Source: Selaginella moellendorffii
Taxonomy: Eukaryota; Streptophyta; Lycopodiopsida; Selaginellales; Selaginellaceae
Assembly: GCF_000143415.4 (NCBI RefSeq)
Contig: NW_003314325.1
Location: 359,369-423,368, forward strand
Reading direction: 5' to 3'
DNA length: 64,000 nt
In this document: in pieces, positions 23,018 through 35,684 of the stretch
Layout of the letters: each line of letters opens with the position of its first letter
Numbering within the stretch: position 1 is the stretch's first letter
Translations under genes and position numbers: made by a program
Notes under the pieces: model-generated
What the model saw: only the letters and a program-made list of their open reading frames with translations
The model's database searches: none
What the model was told of the DNA's origin: nothing

Positions 23018-26000
23018 TTACTTTATTGTTTTGCAAGATTTTTTACAAAGTTTACAAATATTACTATTCTCATACTCCATGACAAGCTCATGAGCATATG
23101 TAAGATTCCTAAGAGATTCCCAAGTTGATTCACAAGTCGGGTAACCTTTCCACTTAACTAAATATTCCTTTGAATGACCACCACGAGCTTTGCAAGACAA
23201 GAGAATCGCCTCAACTTCATACTCAAGGTCACCATGCACAACTTCTGGAGGGGGATGAATGTCCATAGAGCGATCCACATCAACAAGATATGGTGCCAAT
23301 AAACTGACATGAAACACATCATGTACATGGGACAACTCATCCGGAAGATCCAACTTGTAGGATATATCACCAACTCGCGCCAATACTTGATAGGGTCCAA
23401 CATATCTTGGTAACAGCTTCCAAGACAAAGATCCCTTAATGTTCAAGTTTTGGGAAGATAGCCACACTTAATCTCCTACTTGATAGAATACATCCTGACG
23501 ATGCTAATCCTTATCATGTTGATACCTATCTTGAGCTTTGCCCATCGTCTTAGTAGCTTTAGACCAACCTCGGTGTAGCTACTCCGCATAAGTCTCAACA
23601 GCCGGGACCAACACTTTAGATATTGGTTTCGATACAACAATTTGTTGAGGCACCCCACTAGCATTCCCCATGGAGAATAACCAATAGCACTGTGAAATGT
23701 GTTGTTATAACAAGTTTCTGCTGTGTCCAAATGCTCAACCCAATCGCATTGGTCGCTGCAGCATAGTACCGCAAATAATCCTCAACTTGAGCATTCACAC
23801 GTTCGGTTTACCCATTAATTTGAGGATGATAAGCCATACTAAACTTCAATTTGGTACCAAAAAACTGGAATAGTGTGCCCCAAAACTTCCCCATAAACCT
23901 CGAATCTTTATCCGAGATCATCTCTTCAGGAAGACCACGAACATACACTACTTCATGGAAAAAGAGTTTTGTTGCTTATTTCGCATTTACTGTTCCCACA
24001 ATTGGAATGAAGTGTGCAATCTTTAACAAGCGATCCATAACCACCATCAAAGTATCATAACCCTTAGACTTTGGCAAGCAAGTGGCGAAATCAAGTGTCA
24101 CACTCTGAAATGGCCATACTGGTGCTGGAATGCACTACAACTTTTCAGCCTGCTTCTCAGTTTTGCACTTACATTGTTGGCATAGAGGGCAAGAATGGAT
24201 ATAGTCTGCCACATTACCTTCCATACCAAACCAAAAAAATCCCTTTTCAATGAAGCTAGAGTCTTCTGCTTTTCACCATGTCCCGCTGCCAGAACATCAT
24301 GATGTTCCCACAGAAATAATTGTTGCAGATCCTTAAAGGGAAGATATAATCTTTCTTGCTTATAGAATATAAGCCCATCCTGAACTAAGAAGTGAAGCTT
24401 TGCATTGGTGAAGTTAGCAACTTTCGCTACTTCGCTATCAAGGTTCTGCTTCGATAACTCCACATGGCATAAGATTGCCTTCACCAACGGATCACTTCCA
24501 TATGAAGCTCGAACGTCCTCCAACCAGTCCGAACTGATTGCCGATATTGCCTAGAATTGAGCCTGACGACTCAATGCATCTGGAACAATATTGTCTTTAC
24601 CAGATTTATATATGATTTCAATATTATATCTAGCAAGCTTCTCTTGCCAACGAGTTTGCTTCGGTGTAAGCTTTGGCTAGGTAGCAAAGTAGCTTAGTGT
24701 GTTACTATTCATATAAACCTTGGTATGTTTACCCAAATAGTGTCTCCAGTGTTCCAGTGCCGACACTATAGCAAACATTTCTTTCTCGTGCGTTGGCCAT
24801 CTTCATTGAGTTTCATCCAATTTCTTGGAATAGAACGCAACGGGACAACCATGTCACCTCAGCGTAACACTAACCGCTTTATCACAATCTTGCTGTAACA
24901 CAACACCAATAGCATAGCCAGATGCATCACAATGCACTTCAAAGGGTTTACCAAGATCTGGGATCCTAAGAACAGAAACCGTAGTCAAAATCTCCTTCAA
25001 CCATACAAAAGTACGGTGATAAGCTGGTGTCCAATGAAATGGTCTACTATTCTTCATCAACTCAGTCAACGGAAGAGCAATTCTTGCAAAATTGTGGACA
25101 AACATGCGATAGTATCTCACCAAACCGAGAAAGGAATGAACATCTGATATAGTGGTTAGGACTTCCTAGGACTTCACTGCTTCCACCTTCTTTGGATCCA
25201 CCTCAATTACGCCACCACCAAATATATGTCCGAGAAAGTTTACATGTAATTGTCCAAAAGCGCATTTACTTTCCTTAGTATATAGTTTATGTTCGCACAA
25301 CTTCTGAAACACCAGCTCCAAGTGTTTCAAATGATCCTCCAATGTTTCATTAAAGACTAGAACATTGTTGATATATAGGACAACAAATATGTCTAAATAA
25401 TCTCCAAATATTCTATCCATCATAGTGCTGAATGTTGCCAGAGCATTGTATAACCCAAACGGCATGACAAGGAACTCATAAGATTCATACTGAGTCTTGA
25501 AGGTTGTCTTCTCCACATCATGATTTGCCACCCAATCTGATGATATCCAGACCGCAAATCAAATCGCATAAAATATTTAGCCTTTAAGAGTTGGTCAAAT
25601 AAGTCATCAATGCGAGGCAAAGGATAATTATTTTTTACCGTGATCTTGTTGAGTGCCTGATAGTCAATACACATCCTTATGGTTCCATCCTTTTTCATAA
25701 CAAAAAGGACTGGTGCTCTATAAAGTGACTTGCTTGGTTGGATATGACCTTTGTCAAGAAGCTCTGTGAGTTGCTTCTTGAGTTCAACCATTTCTTTGAC
25801 ATTCAAATGATATAGAGCATTTGTAGATGGTGTAGAACCTAGAATGATCTCAATGTGATGATCAACCTCACGGCTAGGAGATAGCCTTGGTGGCAAATCC
25901 TTCGGAAAGATATTTTGATTCCATGCCAACTCCAATATCTTCTTTGGTATAGGATCAACCCCGTCACCAATTCGAATTGAGTCACTAATAATCTCAGCTT

Positions 26001-26463
26001 CCATCACTTGAACCCAAAAGGTCTGACATCCCTTTTTAGCTGCTTTTTGAGTGGCCCTCGCAGTCAGGAATTTAGCATCCCAATCCTTTGAGGAGCGCTT
26101 TTGCAGCTGGAAGGACACATTAGGATGTCCTTCTGACTTCAATGTGATACGACTTTGTCTAGCACTATAAATCCCTTTAATATATTTGTTGAAGAAATCC
26201 ATACCAAACACTATCTGAAAATCTGGTATCTTCAACACTACCAAGTCCACTCTTTCTTTCCACTTGGATGTTTTTATTGGAACATCACTCACAAATTTTC
26301 TGGCTACTTGCCCACCTTCTGCAAATCGGAAGTGCATAAGTAACATCTGCTTTGCATTCAATCCTAACAACTTAACTAAGTCTTTGGATATCACAATGTG
26401 TGTAGCTCCCATGTCAATTATCACTCGGATTCGGTGTCCACAGACAAAGCCTACTAGATACAT
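23018..26463 (-). pseudogene. Chromovirus pol polyprotein, broken
   Basis: Domains are read as separate minus-strand frames. The aspartic protease (26463-26000) carries DMGATH where D-S/T-G is expected. Reverse transcriptase (25720-25166) has its catalytic box altered to YINN. RNase H starts around 25000 with VHCDASGYAIG. The integrase zinc-binding region and core lie at 24523-24098 and 23730-23476. The chromodomain follows at 23300-23040 (EYLVKWKGYPTCESTWE). Frames are interrupted between every domain. Changes of Asp to Asn in the RT box and of expected His to Tyr in the gag knuckle fit C-to-T decay of a methylated element. Confidence 0.85.
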
Positions 26464-26639
26464 TTAATGGATCAGTGTTTGCATTGGCTGTGAGAAAAGC
26501 TTGAGGAAAACAACAAAAGTAACTTACCTCCTCTTATTCATAGTCTGCATTGACCAACTCGTCAACCCCTTTAACTTCACCACTGCCGTCTTCCCTCATA
26601 ACATTAATACGAGACCTTGTCTTATGTTTGTTAGGACAT

Positions 26640-27547
26640 TCTGAGGACCTATATTTTGACTCTCCACAATGAGAACAATGACCCATACTACCCATTTTGC
26701 TAGGAGTAGGTTTTGTAGGTTGCTGCTACTTGTACCCACTAGGAGGAGGAACAAAGGGCATAGGACCAAAAGAAGTTGCTAGTGATCTCTAACCACCACC
26801 ACCTTTGTTAACCATTGCTTGTGAGCTTCCAAGGCAAAACCTACCTTCCACCTTTTGTTTCCGATCACCTTGTTTATTCCTAGAATTTTTATTTTTATCC
26901 AAGGTACCAGCATATGGTTGCTGGTATTGTTCCATGAGCGAGTGACTAAAGGCAACTTGCTGCACTGCCTCCTTACACTCCAGGTATGTCTTCGACTTAA
27001 ACTTGAAAATCACATTGTGAGAAAGTGAACTTAAACCCTTCAAGAGATAACTTCGAGCATCTTCGTCACTTATATTTGCAATTATAATGCGCTTTTGAGC
27101 AAACGCATTAATGTAATGCATGAGATCCCCTTGCTGCTTTAACCACCACAGCTCCATGCAAAGTCTCAGACTAAGATCATCCAGCAAGTATTCTTTACGA
27201 ATACGAGATCGCATCTTGGTCCAACTTTTAGTTTGCCCTTTTTTAGCACACACTTGGCACCACCAAGTTTTGGCATGATTGGTGAGAAAATATTGCATGT
27301 AAACAACTTTCATATGATCATCTATGTCTACTGCTATGAAATAGTTTTCCATATTGTAGACCCAATCTTCCAAAACTTGATAGTCCCGCATGCCTTTGAA
27401 ATTGGGTGGTTTTGGAGGCTTGAACTTTGAAACTCGTGCAACCGAGGGCAGTTGCAAAATTTCATCATCCTCAGAACTTGAAGAAGAGTCCAGTTGCTTA
27501 GGTTTAGCTGGTTTAGCTACTTTAGCTTCTACCCAAGCCAATGACAC
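26640..27547 (-). pseudogene. Chromovirus gag
   Basis: The minus-strand frame 27547-26789 encodes a capsid-like retrotransposon gag domain (WVYNMENYFIAV, then AKTWWCQV and LKQQGDLMHYINAFAQ), followed by a basic region. A CCHC-like knuckle in another frame near 26680 has Tyr where His is expected. The leader upstream (27550-27665) continues the protein but contains stops, so the gene is not intact. Confidence 0.8.
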
Positions 27548-27780
27548 AAGTTTCTCAAACTAGGCCGAGTATGCTTAGCAAGAAACACATAGAGTTTCTA
27601 CTTTATGTTTATCCAATTTAAGTGCAAGGTCATTGACCAATTTCTCAACTAACTCAAGTGGGAACGATAAAGGAAACCAACTGTATCAACCTCCTGCCAT
27701 CATGATAGTAAGGAAAGAATGTCCGTAAGGACTGGCCAACAAATATCTTTCGATTCCCAAAGTCACATTCGTGACACCTG

Positions 27781-28880
27781 GTATGGGTACCCTTACTCCC
27801 CCACTTCCATCTTGAAGGGAAGGCATAAGCCCCTAGGAAGGGCGAGGACTAATGAGTTACAAGGTACTCAAATGGGGCATCATTCCATATGAGCCAAAAG
27901 CACCATAGTTGGTTTCCCTTCTAGGAGTGGGAGTTGCTCTTCAACACTTCCTTGGTGGCCCCTCCGGCACCACCTGAGTCCATGCTCACTCCCACCCAAG
28001 TCCCATAAGCCCAATTCTCAACCTTAAGTCATTTTAAAAGAACTATTGGAGAGTTCCTTTAAAATTGATTCTTGGACCTCAATACCCCTACTATTCTTTT
28101 GGAACCACATGTAGCCCCACCCCCCCCCTAGGAGATACATGCTTTGGGCTTTCACCCCACAACTTGTATTAGTATTCGGATTCAGTCTCAGATTTGATTT
28201 CAGACTTAATCTCAGACTCGATTTGGGATTCGATCTTAGACTCAGTCTCAAACACAACCTCGGATTCTATTTCGGACTTGATCTCGGACTCGGATTCAGA
28301 CCGATCTCGGAATCTCGGATCTCAGACGTAGTCTTGAACTTGATCTCGGAGTCAGTCTCGGACTTGATCTCAAACTCGGTCTTGCACTCAATTTTGGACT
28401 CGGTCTCATCCAATGAACTCTTTATCATTTTGGTCGTGCTTTTGGGGATCCTTTAGCTTACAACACCTCGGGGAGGTGGTTCCTTACAACTCCATCACTT
28501 ATAGAAGAGGTTCAATGCCTACATTGAATGTCTTTTTTTAATTCTACGACTTGCTGACTATATCTTCAAGAGCCCCACTTAGCAGTGTGCCTAAGTTAGC
28601 CTCCCCTACTAAGAGCCCATGACAATAGAGTATAAGTGTTCCTATACCCCTCACCTTAGCATGCCCTAATATAGGGTTGGGACTTGAACCCACCCTTGCT
28701 TTACTAAAGGGTTGAGAATCGAACCTAACCTCTATAAAATATGTTTACCGATTCAACATCCTTGTGGGGAGTTAGGTGTAGTTCCCTACATATGGTCAAC
28801 CTAATTAACCCATGCTAATTAGCTTATTTTCAACACACCTTACATATAACATTGCTCAATTTCTCAAATAAATTTTTTAA
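27781..28880. other. Repeat-derived intergenic DNA
   Basis: Apart from the minisatellite at 28165-28410 and the LTR-like patch at 28085-28180, I see no structure or gene here. Confidence 0.45.
28165..28410 (+). repeat. Minisatellite, about 12 bp unit
   Basis: About 20 imperfect tandem units around the consensus TCTCGGACTTGA (variants with CAGACTCGAT and so on) fill this stretch. In one plus-strand frame the repeats would read as Phe/Asp/Leu-rich peptide, but no gene surrounds them. Confidence 0.75.
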
Positions 28881-30439
28881 TTGAACTTTGCATAAGTATA
28901 TAAAGTTTTATCTTGCAAAACTTCCTCTACTAAATCTCGCATGTTTGCCAGATTCTCCTTTAATTCCCATGTTGCTTCACATGAAACTCCTTCACCTCGC
29001 ATCATTGTCACTTGTTTTTGCATGCATTAAGGATAGCTTCGACTTCGTATTCCTCTTCCCCTTGAATCACTTTAGGTAAAAGTCTTACTTGGTCCTTGTA
29101 AAGCAAATCCTCAAAATACGGCTTAAGTAAGTTCGCATGGAACACAAGGTGCATCTTCCCTATCTCTCGAGGAAGTTAGAGGTGGTAAGCCACTTTATCA
29201 ATTCGAGCTTCAATCTTATAATGCCCCGTGAACCTGGAACTCAAGATCAGTTCATTTATAGGAATACGTACATTTTACCTTTGGGTCAACTTCCAACTGA
29301 TCCCACTTGGTAACCTTATGTTCTTAGTATTCAACCACACCTTATCCCCAAGTTGGAACTTTACATCTTAATGCTTCTAGTTTGCGTATTTAGTTTGCAT
29401 TTGTTGAGCCTGTTCTAAGAATCCCTCACTAGAATCCAAATGTTAAGTCTTTCTGCCGTGAATGCCTCCACTGCAAGTAACTCTCTATAATACTTGGCCA
29501 TGCCGAGTTCTATAAGACCTTTAATAACTCGCCTATTAATGACTTCTCATAGACTCACCCCGATATTTGAATGTGGTGAGTTGTTATAACACATTTCCAC
29601 AAGTCCCAAATGATTTACCCAATTATTCTAGTCTCTGGAGACATAACATCACATAATCCTCCACTTACTTATTCACCCTTTCCATTTATTCATCTATCAA
29701 AAAGTGTTATTGCCATCTGTAGCACATGTGATCATGGGATAAGATTTGGATATACTATCACTGTGGATCCTTGGAACCTTGGGGGATAAATGGGGATAAA
29801 ATAGCCACTAAGAGTTTTCTCATCAAGCAATTGCCCCTTTTCCAGTTGGCTTAAGGGGAGAGAGATAAAGTGTATTACACCATCAGACTTGACTTAGGCT
29901 ATGTTAAATTTTAATTTGGTGCAATATTGTTCCAAAAGAGTTCTTTAGAACGTACTAGTGAAGATCTTATCTCGATCTAAGATAATTTCTTTTAGCCTTC
30001 CTCGCACTCGAACCACTTGTTCAAAGAACAATTTCACCACACCTTCTACATCCACCTCTATTGTGGTGGGTATGAAATATGCCATCTTCAAAAACTGATC
30101 CACCACCACAAATATCACATCAAACCCCTCACTTAGGGGGAGTCCTGTGATGAAGTCTATCATAATACATTTTCACGGACAATCTGGAATTTGAAGGCTT
30201 TGTAACAAGCCCCCACTAGCCTTAGTCATGGCTTTAACTTGCTAACATATTGGATATGTCTTTACATAATTTTAAATGCCTTTAGCCATATCTAGCTAAT
30301 GATACTTTCTCTTGAGTAAGACTATCGTCTTGGGCACTCCGCTGTGTCCCACCAGAGGTTCATCATTTACACCATGTTCAAATTTAAATCCTTCCTTAGT
30401 AGCCTTAGAAGTGTGCACACTTGACCTAACCTTGCAATG

Positions 30440-31823
30440 CACTAGAGATGTCAATATAAGCTTTCCAAATATACTCACTCCAAGGTACTTAGAACACTAA
30501 TAGAAACACACTTGTTGTTCAAACAAAAGCACACACATCCACATCCACATCCACATAACAAATATGAGCACACTCCAATCCAAGCCACACTTAATATGCT
30601 ATTAAGCAACAAAACACTTTTTACTTTAAAGCACATTCCATGAAACATTAAATGCAAAAATCCTTGAGGGGTGGGATGAGGCCTAACCTAACTCTCATTC
30701 CTTATTGCTTCCCACTCTTATTCTCTAGTTCTAAGATTCTTATCATTTTGAAATCCTTTACATGTGTTGTCGCTTGTTATTGTACAATCCTTGCCCTTAA
30801 CTAAGATGTATATTTAATTTGCAAGCTTACATATTGATGGATTCCCTACTAAAATCTTTATAGACACACTTCCAATCCTTTTACTTGAAGTCTTAATAGG
30901 AGGAATCCCCTTTAAAATCCTTTTAACCTTAACCTTATGAACCCCTGACATTGATTCGTAAGAAAACATTTTTGAAGGATTTTTCTTTTAAAATTCCATC
31001 CTTAGCTCTTGCTACTTGGGCATGATCCCTTACTAGGTTCTTTATTATTGCATACTCTATCTTTATGCTTGTACCTTTGGCCCTCTATGCACTAATCCTA
31101 GCCTTAATAAGGACCATTTAGAACTTATCCAAACTTTCCTCACTCATAAATTCTTTGTCTGCATCCTTACCACCTAGCCCTTCATCATTTGATGAAGCTT
31201 TGAGCTCCTTAGCTTATGTCACAACCTTATAAATAAAAAAGGTATATGCATCCCTTCTTTATGCTTTCTATAGCTTTCTTCATCTCTAAAAGCCTCCCTC
31301 AAGCATCTTTATTGTTGATGACAACACTTATTTTTAATTGTTTGGGACCCTCTCGAGATGAGAATTTGCCTTCTCCGTGATCACTCAATTGGCCTGGATA
31401 AAAAGTAAACTTGGAGAAAGATAATCAATAAAATGAAGTTACACACCTCATTGAATTCCATGGGCAATCCACTGGCCAGTCAATGTGCTCATTTCTTGCC
31501 CATCCTCGTAGCCTCATCCATGATCTGGTCCATTGGGATTCTCCCGTTGTTGTTGTTGCTCTTGCTGCTCCCGCTCCTATTGCTCCCGCCCCTGTTGCTC
31601 CCACCCTTGCTTGACTCAGAATCTCTCCACAAGTGGTATACTTCAATAGGCTTGCTCACAATCCAACCAACAGCCTTGTAAAAAACAATTCATCTTTCTC
31701 TTCTTTGCAAACACAATTCCTCTCTTCTCTAGAAAACCTAGAAGAGAATGAGAGAGCAAGAATTTAAATGAAGTGGGAGTCTAGTGATAACAAACAATTC
31801 AAATTTATTATATATTCACAAGT
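30440..31823 (-). repeat. Repeat X, copy 1 (interrupted)
   Basis: Matches 44985-46373 over its whole length in the same orientation. Copy 1 continues at 44334-44790, which matches 46375-46830. In copy 2 the two halves are contiguous, so the DNA between them in copy 1 is an insertion. Confidence 0.85.
31820..31823. other. Target-site duplication AAGT, left
   Basis: AAGT immediately before the left terminal inverted repeat and again at 44334-44337. The unoccupied relative at 46371-46380 reads AGGTAACAAT, and joining the two flanks here gives AAGTAACAAT. Confidence 0.75.
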
Positions 31824-31847
31824 AAGCTCTATTTCGTTAAAGTGGGA
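31824..31847 (+). repeat. Left terminal inverted repeat
   Basis: Begins AAGCTCTATTT, one variable base, then GTTAAAGTGGGA. A second, similar AGTAAAATGGGA lies just inside at about 31855-31866. It pairs with 44310-44333 with a single mismatch. Confidence 0.85.
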
Positions 31848-32696
31848 TTTATTCAGTAAAATGGGACTAGGTACAAATTTTCAAGTATTTGAAAATGATG
31901 TGAAATTATATGTTTTTTGTCCAGGGGCTAGACATATCTGGGGCATGGTGACTAGCGCGGTGACTTTGTGTCCAGACTGAGTCCATCTGGTTGTATAATA
32001 AATCTCATTGTCAAGGTGAACAAGCCGAATCTGAAGCTAAAGAAGAGCGATGGCATGCGCGCACACACTATTTGTTTGTTCATTGAGCGTGTGGTGAGCT
32101 TTCCAAGATGAACGTCATTCCTATTAGCCAGACATATAACTTAATGGTGAGAACATTTAAATATTATTCAATGTTATCTTTTTCTAACGAATCTAATTGT
32201 GAAGGCGTAGCAAGAGGCATTGCTAGTCTGGAGAAGTCATTTAACTCATTTGACCCTTAGTGTATTTTCATGAAACTAAATAACATTCATATTATTAAGG
32301 AATTTCTCTAGTACCTTTTTTTTACGACATAGAGGCTTGCATTTCTTTCAAAGGTGATTTAGTAAAAGGCCTGAGGGCACATGCCATTCTATTTCTCAGA
32401 CCGGTATTAAGATATACTAGTGCAAAGGGAAAAAGGTATTTGGTGATCAAGTAAATTGCATGAGGGCACACGCCATTATAAGCCTAAGCGCTAGTGGACA
32501 CCTCCTTTTTGGTGTCACGCCTCACGCCATCACGCCATGCCATCACGCCTCCTCTGATTCAGATTCGGATTGTTCACCTTGAAATAAAATACATTAAAAA
32601 CTTAGTAAAGGAATATTAATGAATCTCACCTTGAACCCGGGTTATGAATGCTCTTGCTGCATCTCTTGCATGGTTTGGCAAGGTGATGGTGGCACT

Positions 32697-35045
32697 CTAC
32701 TTCCGCATCCAACTATGCACAACATTATCCACCGATATGCTCATGCTGGGATCCCTTGGATTCAGCACCCATCTCTTTTCTAGGCAATCCTTTGTATATC
32801 CGGAACTTGGCTTGAACCACTCCACAGTTACATTGAAGGAGTTAGTTTCCGCGTCCTCCTCTGCATCAGTGATGCAGCGGCCCACCCATATCATTTGTTT
32901 TTTATTACTGGGTCTGGCAAGCACGACCATTCCTTTGCAGACCTGTACTGGATTGAATGCTGAATCTGGCTTCTTGTTCCTCGGCCCACAATAGTGATCC
33001 TCAACATCGTTATCTGTCACTGCATTTCCAGAGGACATTGTTCCGCTACTATCTGGTGCTCTGGGTTCTGGCCAAAAGGACTCTTCCAATTCTTCATATA
33101 CAACCGGCCCATTTTGGATAGTAGATATAATCTTCTCCCAGTATTCGAGCAAAGGCTTGCACCTCTTAAAATAGGATTCTCCACCAAACACCAACCCCCT
33201 CTTCCAGAAGGCAATATGCTGTCTAATCCCGGCCACTATACTTTCCTGGTCTTTGAGTCCATCTGGGTGCATCGGCCGTGGGGAACCCTGAGGAATCATA
33301 GGTTCCCCAGTTATGGGATCTCTCTTGAAGAGTTTAATGCCGTCCACTGGCAGCCACAGTGTGTCCCATTCTCTCATCTTGTACCTCATCACTAGAGCAC
33401 CGTCACGCATGCTGAAATGAAAATGAAGAGGCTTGGAGTGGCCAATCAGCGTTTCGGATCCGTCCCTGATGTAGCCTCTTACAAACCCCTTAAAGTCTGG
33501 AACCTCTGTCACAAGTGCAGCTTCAACAGTGCCTTTGATGCAATTTTGGAATTCATCGTAGAGTTGTGGGAGGGTCAGGACATTGGATCGCCGGAGGGAC
33601 TCTGCCAGGTGACTGAACATGGCATCGACATCTTCATGAGTGTGCCCAACCATGAGAAAGCCAAGTGTAACCATTTCAAATATGCCTTTGGCAACAAGCA
33701 TCGCCAAGTACGCGAAGACGTACATGTTTTTGTTCTCACTGCCAGCATTGTCTGTTTGGAGCAGAAGATGGGGTGGAAGGCCACATTGGCCGCAAGAACT
33801 TCCTTGAGATTTTGCTTCGTTTGGATGAGGCTGTGCATTCACCGGGCGACCAGCCTCGTCGGAATGGCATGAGGCCTCACGTGATAACCCTACAATCTGA
33901 CGGCCAACATATTCACTGGGATGGCATGGGGCCCCACGCGATACTACAAGCCTTTGCTCCTCCTCTAACTAAACCCTGTATGGGGTTCGATCGACAAGGG
34001 CCTTATGCAAGGGTTGACCATTCAACTCAGTCTGCACACTTTGCAGAGACCTTAAGTGTTTTGCTAGGGACGCAATCATCATGTTTGCACCCCCACCACC
34101 CCATAGAGGTACAAAGAAGTTCCCATAATTCTAGGCACCATGCCCATGAGTGATTATGCCAAACAGAGACACAGGCAGCTGCATGGATGAAGAGATTGCC
34201 TTGGGGGCAGGATTGAGTCGTGGTAAGCACGTCTTTTTCTGGTCCATTTTGTCGTGGATGATGCAGAGGTAAGAGTCAGGTCTCTCCATGGAGAGAATCC
34301 TGTTATGATAATATGCAGTCCTGCAGCTTCTCTGCTTGATGTTGTGGTCGAGCCGCCTTCTAACCAACGTCTCTCGCTCTTGAGCGCTGCAAGAATTCTT
34401 CGACAAAGCCATTTTAATAGCAGTGCACTCCTCACACTTTGAAAAGCTGGAGTACTTTCCTATACTCACATCCCTGAACCTGTTGCTCCACAATCTACTA
34501 AATCTAGATTGGCTCAGCTTCCTGTAGCCATTACTCTAGAGTTCTCGATTCACATCTTCCAATATGGCCCCCTTGGTATACATGGAAGGGAGAACTCGTT
34601 GGGTGTCTCGTGTTCCATCTTCCAAGAGGCGGGTTTTATGTGGTTGCTGCTCGCTACATGTCTCGACAAACCTCTTGAAGATTGCCTCTCCATATACAAC
34701 ATGACCCCTGGTTTTGTGCGTACCATCGTTCCCATGGACTGCCTATTGAACCCTTTGTTCCTCGAACTCAGTTTTGATTCTGTAGAATGTGCTTTGAGGG
34801 ACTCCATAAATGATTCTCCATGCCTTCATGCAGACCAAACCCCTCTGGAAGACCATGCCCCCCACCTGATGTTCTGAAGCATCAACAGATGATCGTAATG
34901 CCTCATACACAAAATTGCGAGCTGCCTTCCAGGACAATGTCTTGTATCTTGCTCTCTCCTCTTCAATAGCATCCCAATCAGCATGTTGACAGCACCTCCT
35001 CTTGCAACAAGCAACTGTCGAGACCATTCGAACCTCCATCGCCAT
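32697..35045 (-). CDS. DUF7869-type transposase-like protein (4 in-frame TAG)
   Basis: One minus-strand frame of 783 codons from ATG 35045 to a stop at 32697 is open except for four TAG codons (34743, 34536, 34131, 33969). Its pattern is that of DUF7869 proteins, many of which lie in repeats. It has a zinc-type N terminus (ACCKRRCC), HGNDGTHK, a KCEEC box, HDKMDQKKT, HGHG, LLQTDNAGSENKNMYVFAYLA, and VGHTHEDVDAMFSHLAESL, then a C-terminal domain with WVGRC. Spaced Asp residues in HDKMDQ, QTDN and HEDVD would fit an RNase H-fold nuclease (inference). Two copies of the 22 bp palindrome lie in frame at 33864 and 33921, and one of these may be part of a 39 nt intron. The TAG codons suggest decay or readthrough. 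Confidence 0.7.
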
Positions 35046-35171
35046 TTTCTGCCTTTTTGGTTCGTTGCTCAGATCCCTTTAGCTGCGCTTTAGGAAGGTG
35101 TACTTTCTTTTCCCATGAAGAGATGTTCTGTCATCAGTTGTAGTGGTGTTTGATTGTGAATCCTTCACATT

Positions 35172-35684
35172 CTAAAACACTAAATGCCTCAATTTCCACC
35201 GCACAATGCTTCCAATAGTCAGACTGTTTTCTTCTGTGTCAACAACCTCTAAAATCGCAACTCTAATATCATCCCAGCCCAATTCTTGATTAGCAACCGC
35301 ATCTCTTGGATCGACAACTGTGGCTAAGCCCTCAGCTACCACCTCCCCCTCGGGGTTGTTTAGAAACACCTTTGCCTGAATCCATGTAGCACGGTTCTTA
35401 AGATCCACGGAGGGAACATGCGTCGCACTTGCGCTGTCCCCAACATCTGTTTTCTTCTGTAGATTTTTCAAGGCAACAACAACATTTACCCCGACGACTA
35501 TCTCTCCTTGTTCAATAGCGACCACATTCCCATCGAAGATAGTCTTTACTGATACAGCAGCATTGCCTTCCCCAAGCCTTTGACAGTGTATAATAAAGTT
35601 CTGATCCATAGACACAAGGGTCCCTTTTGCAACTCTCTTCCCACCATTCAAAATGTAAACCTTTTCCCCAACCCTGAAGGCCAT
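35172..35684 (-). CDS. Small two-repeat protein of unknown function
   Basis: An uninterrupted 170-residue frame from ATG 35684. It appears to hold two related beta-rich units: VAKGTLVSMDQNFIIHCQRLG near residue 18 and VAEGLATVVDPRDAVANQELG near residue 115. The style (VYILNGGKRVAKGTL) resembles small domains found beside transposases in plant repeats such as DUF8039, but I am not sure of that link. It lies upstream of, and on the same strand as, the DUF7869-like gene, so the two may be co-transcribed or once spliced together. Confidence 0.5.
   Translation of the reverse strand: MAFRVGEKVYILNGGKRVAKGTLVSMDQNFIIHCQRLGEGNAAVSVKTIFDGNVVAIEQGEIVVGVNVVVALKNLQKKTDVGDSASATHVPSVDLKNRATWIQAKVFLNNPEGEVVAEGLATVVDPRDAVANQELGWDDIRVAILEVVDTEENSLTIGSIVRWKLRHLVF

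Larger units (their letters stand above)
22880..27780 (-). mobile_element. Decayed Ty3/gypsy chromovirus 1
   Basis: On the minus strand gag, protease, reverse transcriptase, RNase H, integrase and chromodomain follow in Ty3/gypsy order from 27665 to 23018, with many stops and shifts. The ends are odd: about 110 bp starting TGTCACGAATGTGAC on the minus strand at 27776 recur on the plus strand at 22889-22995, an inverted arrangement in place of the direct LTRs expected. Convincing full LTRs are not seen, so the true borders are uncertain. The element is clearly dead. Confidence 0.85.
28880..31823 (-). mobile_element. Decayed Ty3/gypsy chromovirus 2, left part
   Basis: The minus strand shows a chromodomain remnant (around 28940-29100, EEEYEVEAILNACKNK), the integrase core (MIDFITGLPLSEGFDVIFVVVDQF at 30163-29945), and the integrase zinc-binding region (30420-30296, VGHSGVPKTIVLLKRKYH). 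A Gly/Gln/Asn-rich gag segment lies at about 31430-31650; its plus-strand reading gives only a spurious poly-Leu frame. It is more decayed than chromovirus 1. Its continuation lies at 44334-44800, beyond the large DNA transposon inserted at 31824. Confidence 0.75.

Noticed and set aside
28165-28410. CRISPR-like array
   Set aside because: Units are contiguous 12-mers without spacers, in a plant nuclear context.
31433-31681. Poly-Leu, membrane-like plus-strand frame (and the similar one at 45992-46189)
   Set aside because: Antisense of a Gln/Gly/Asn-rich gag segment in two copies of repeat X.
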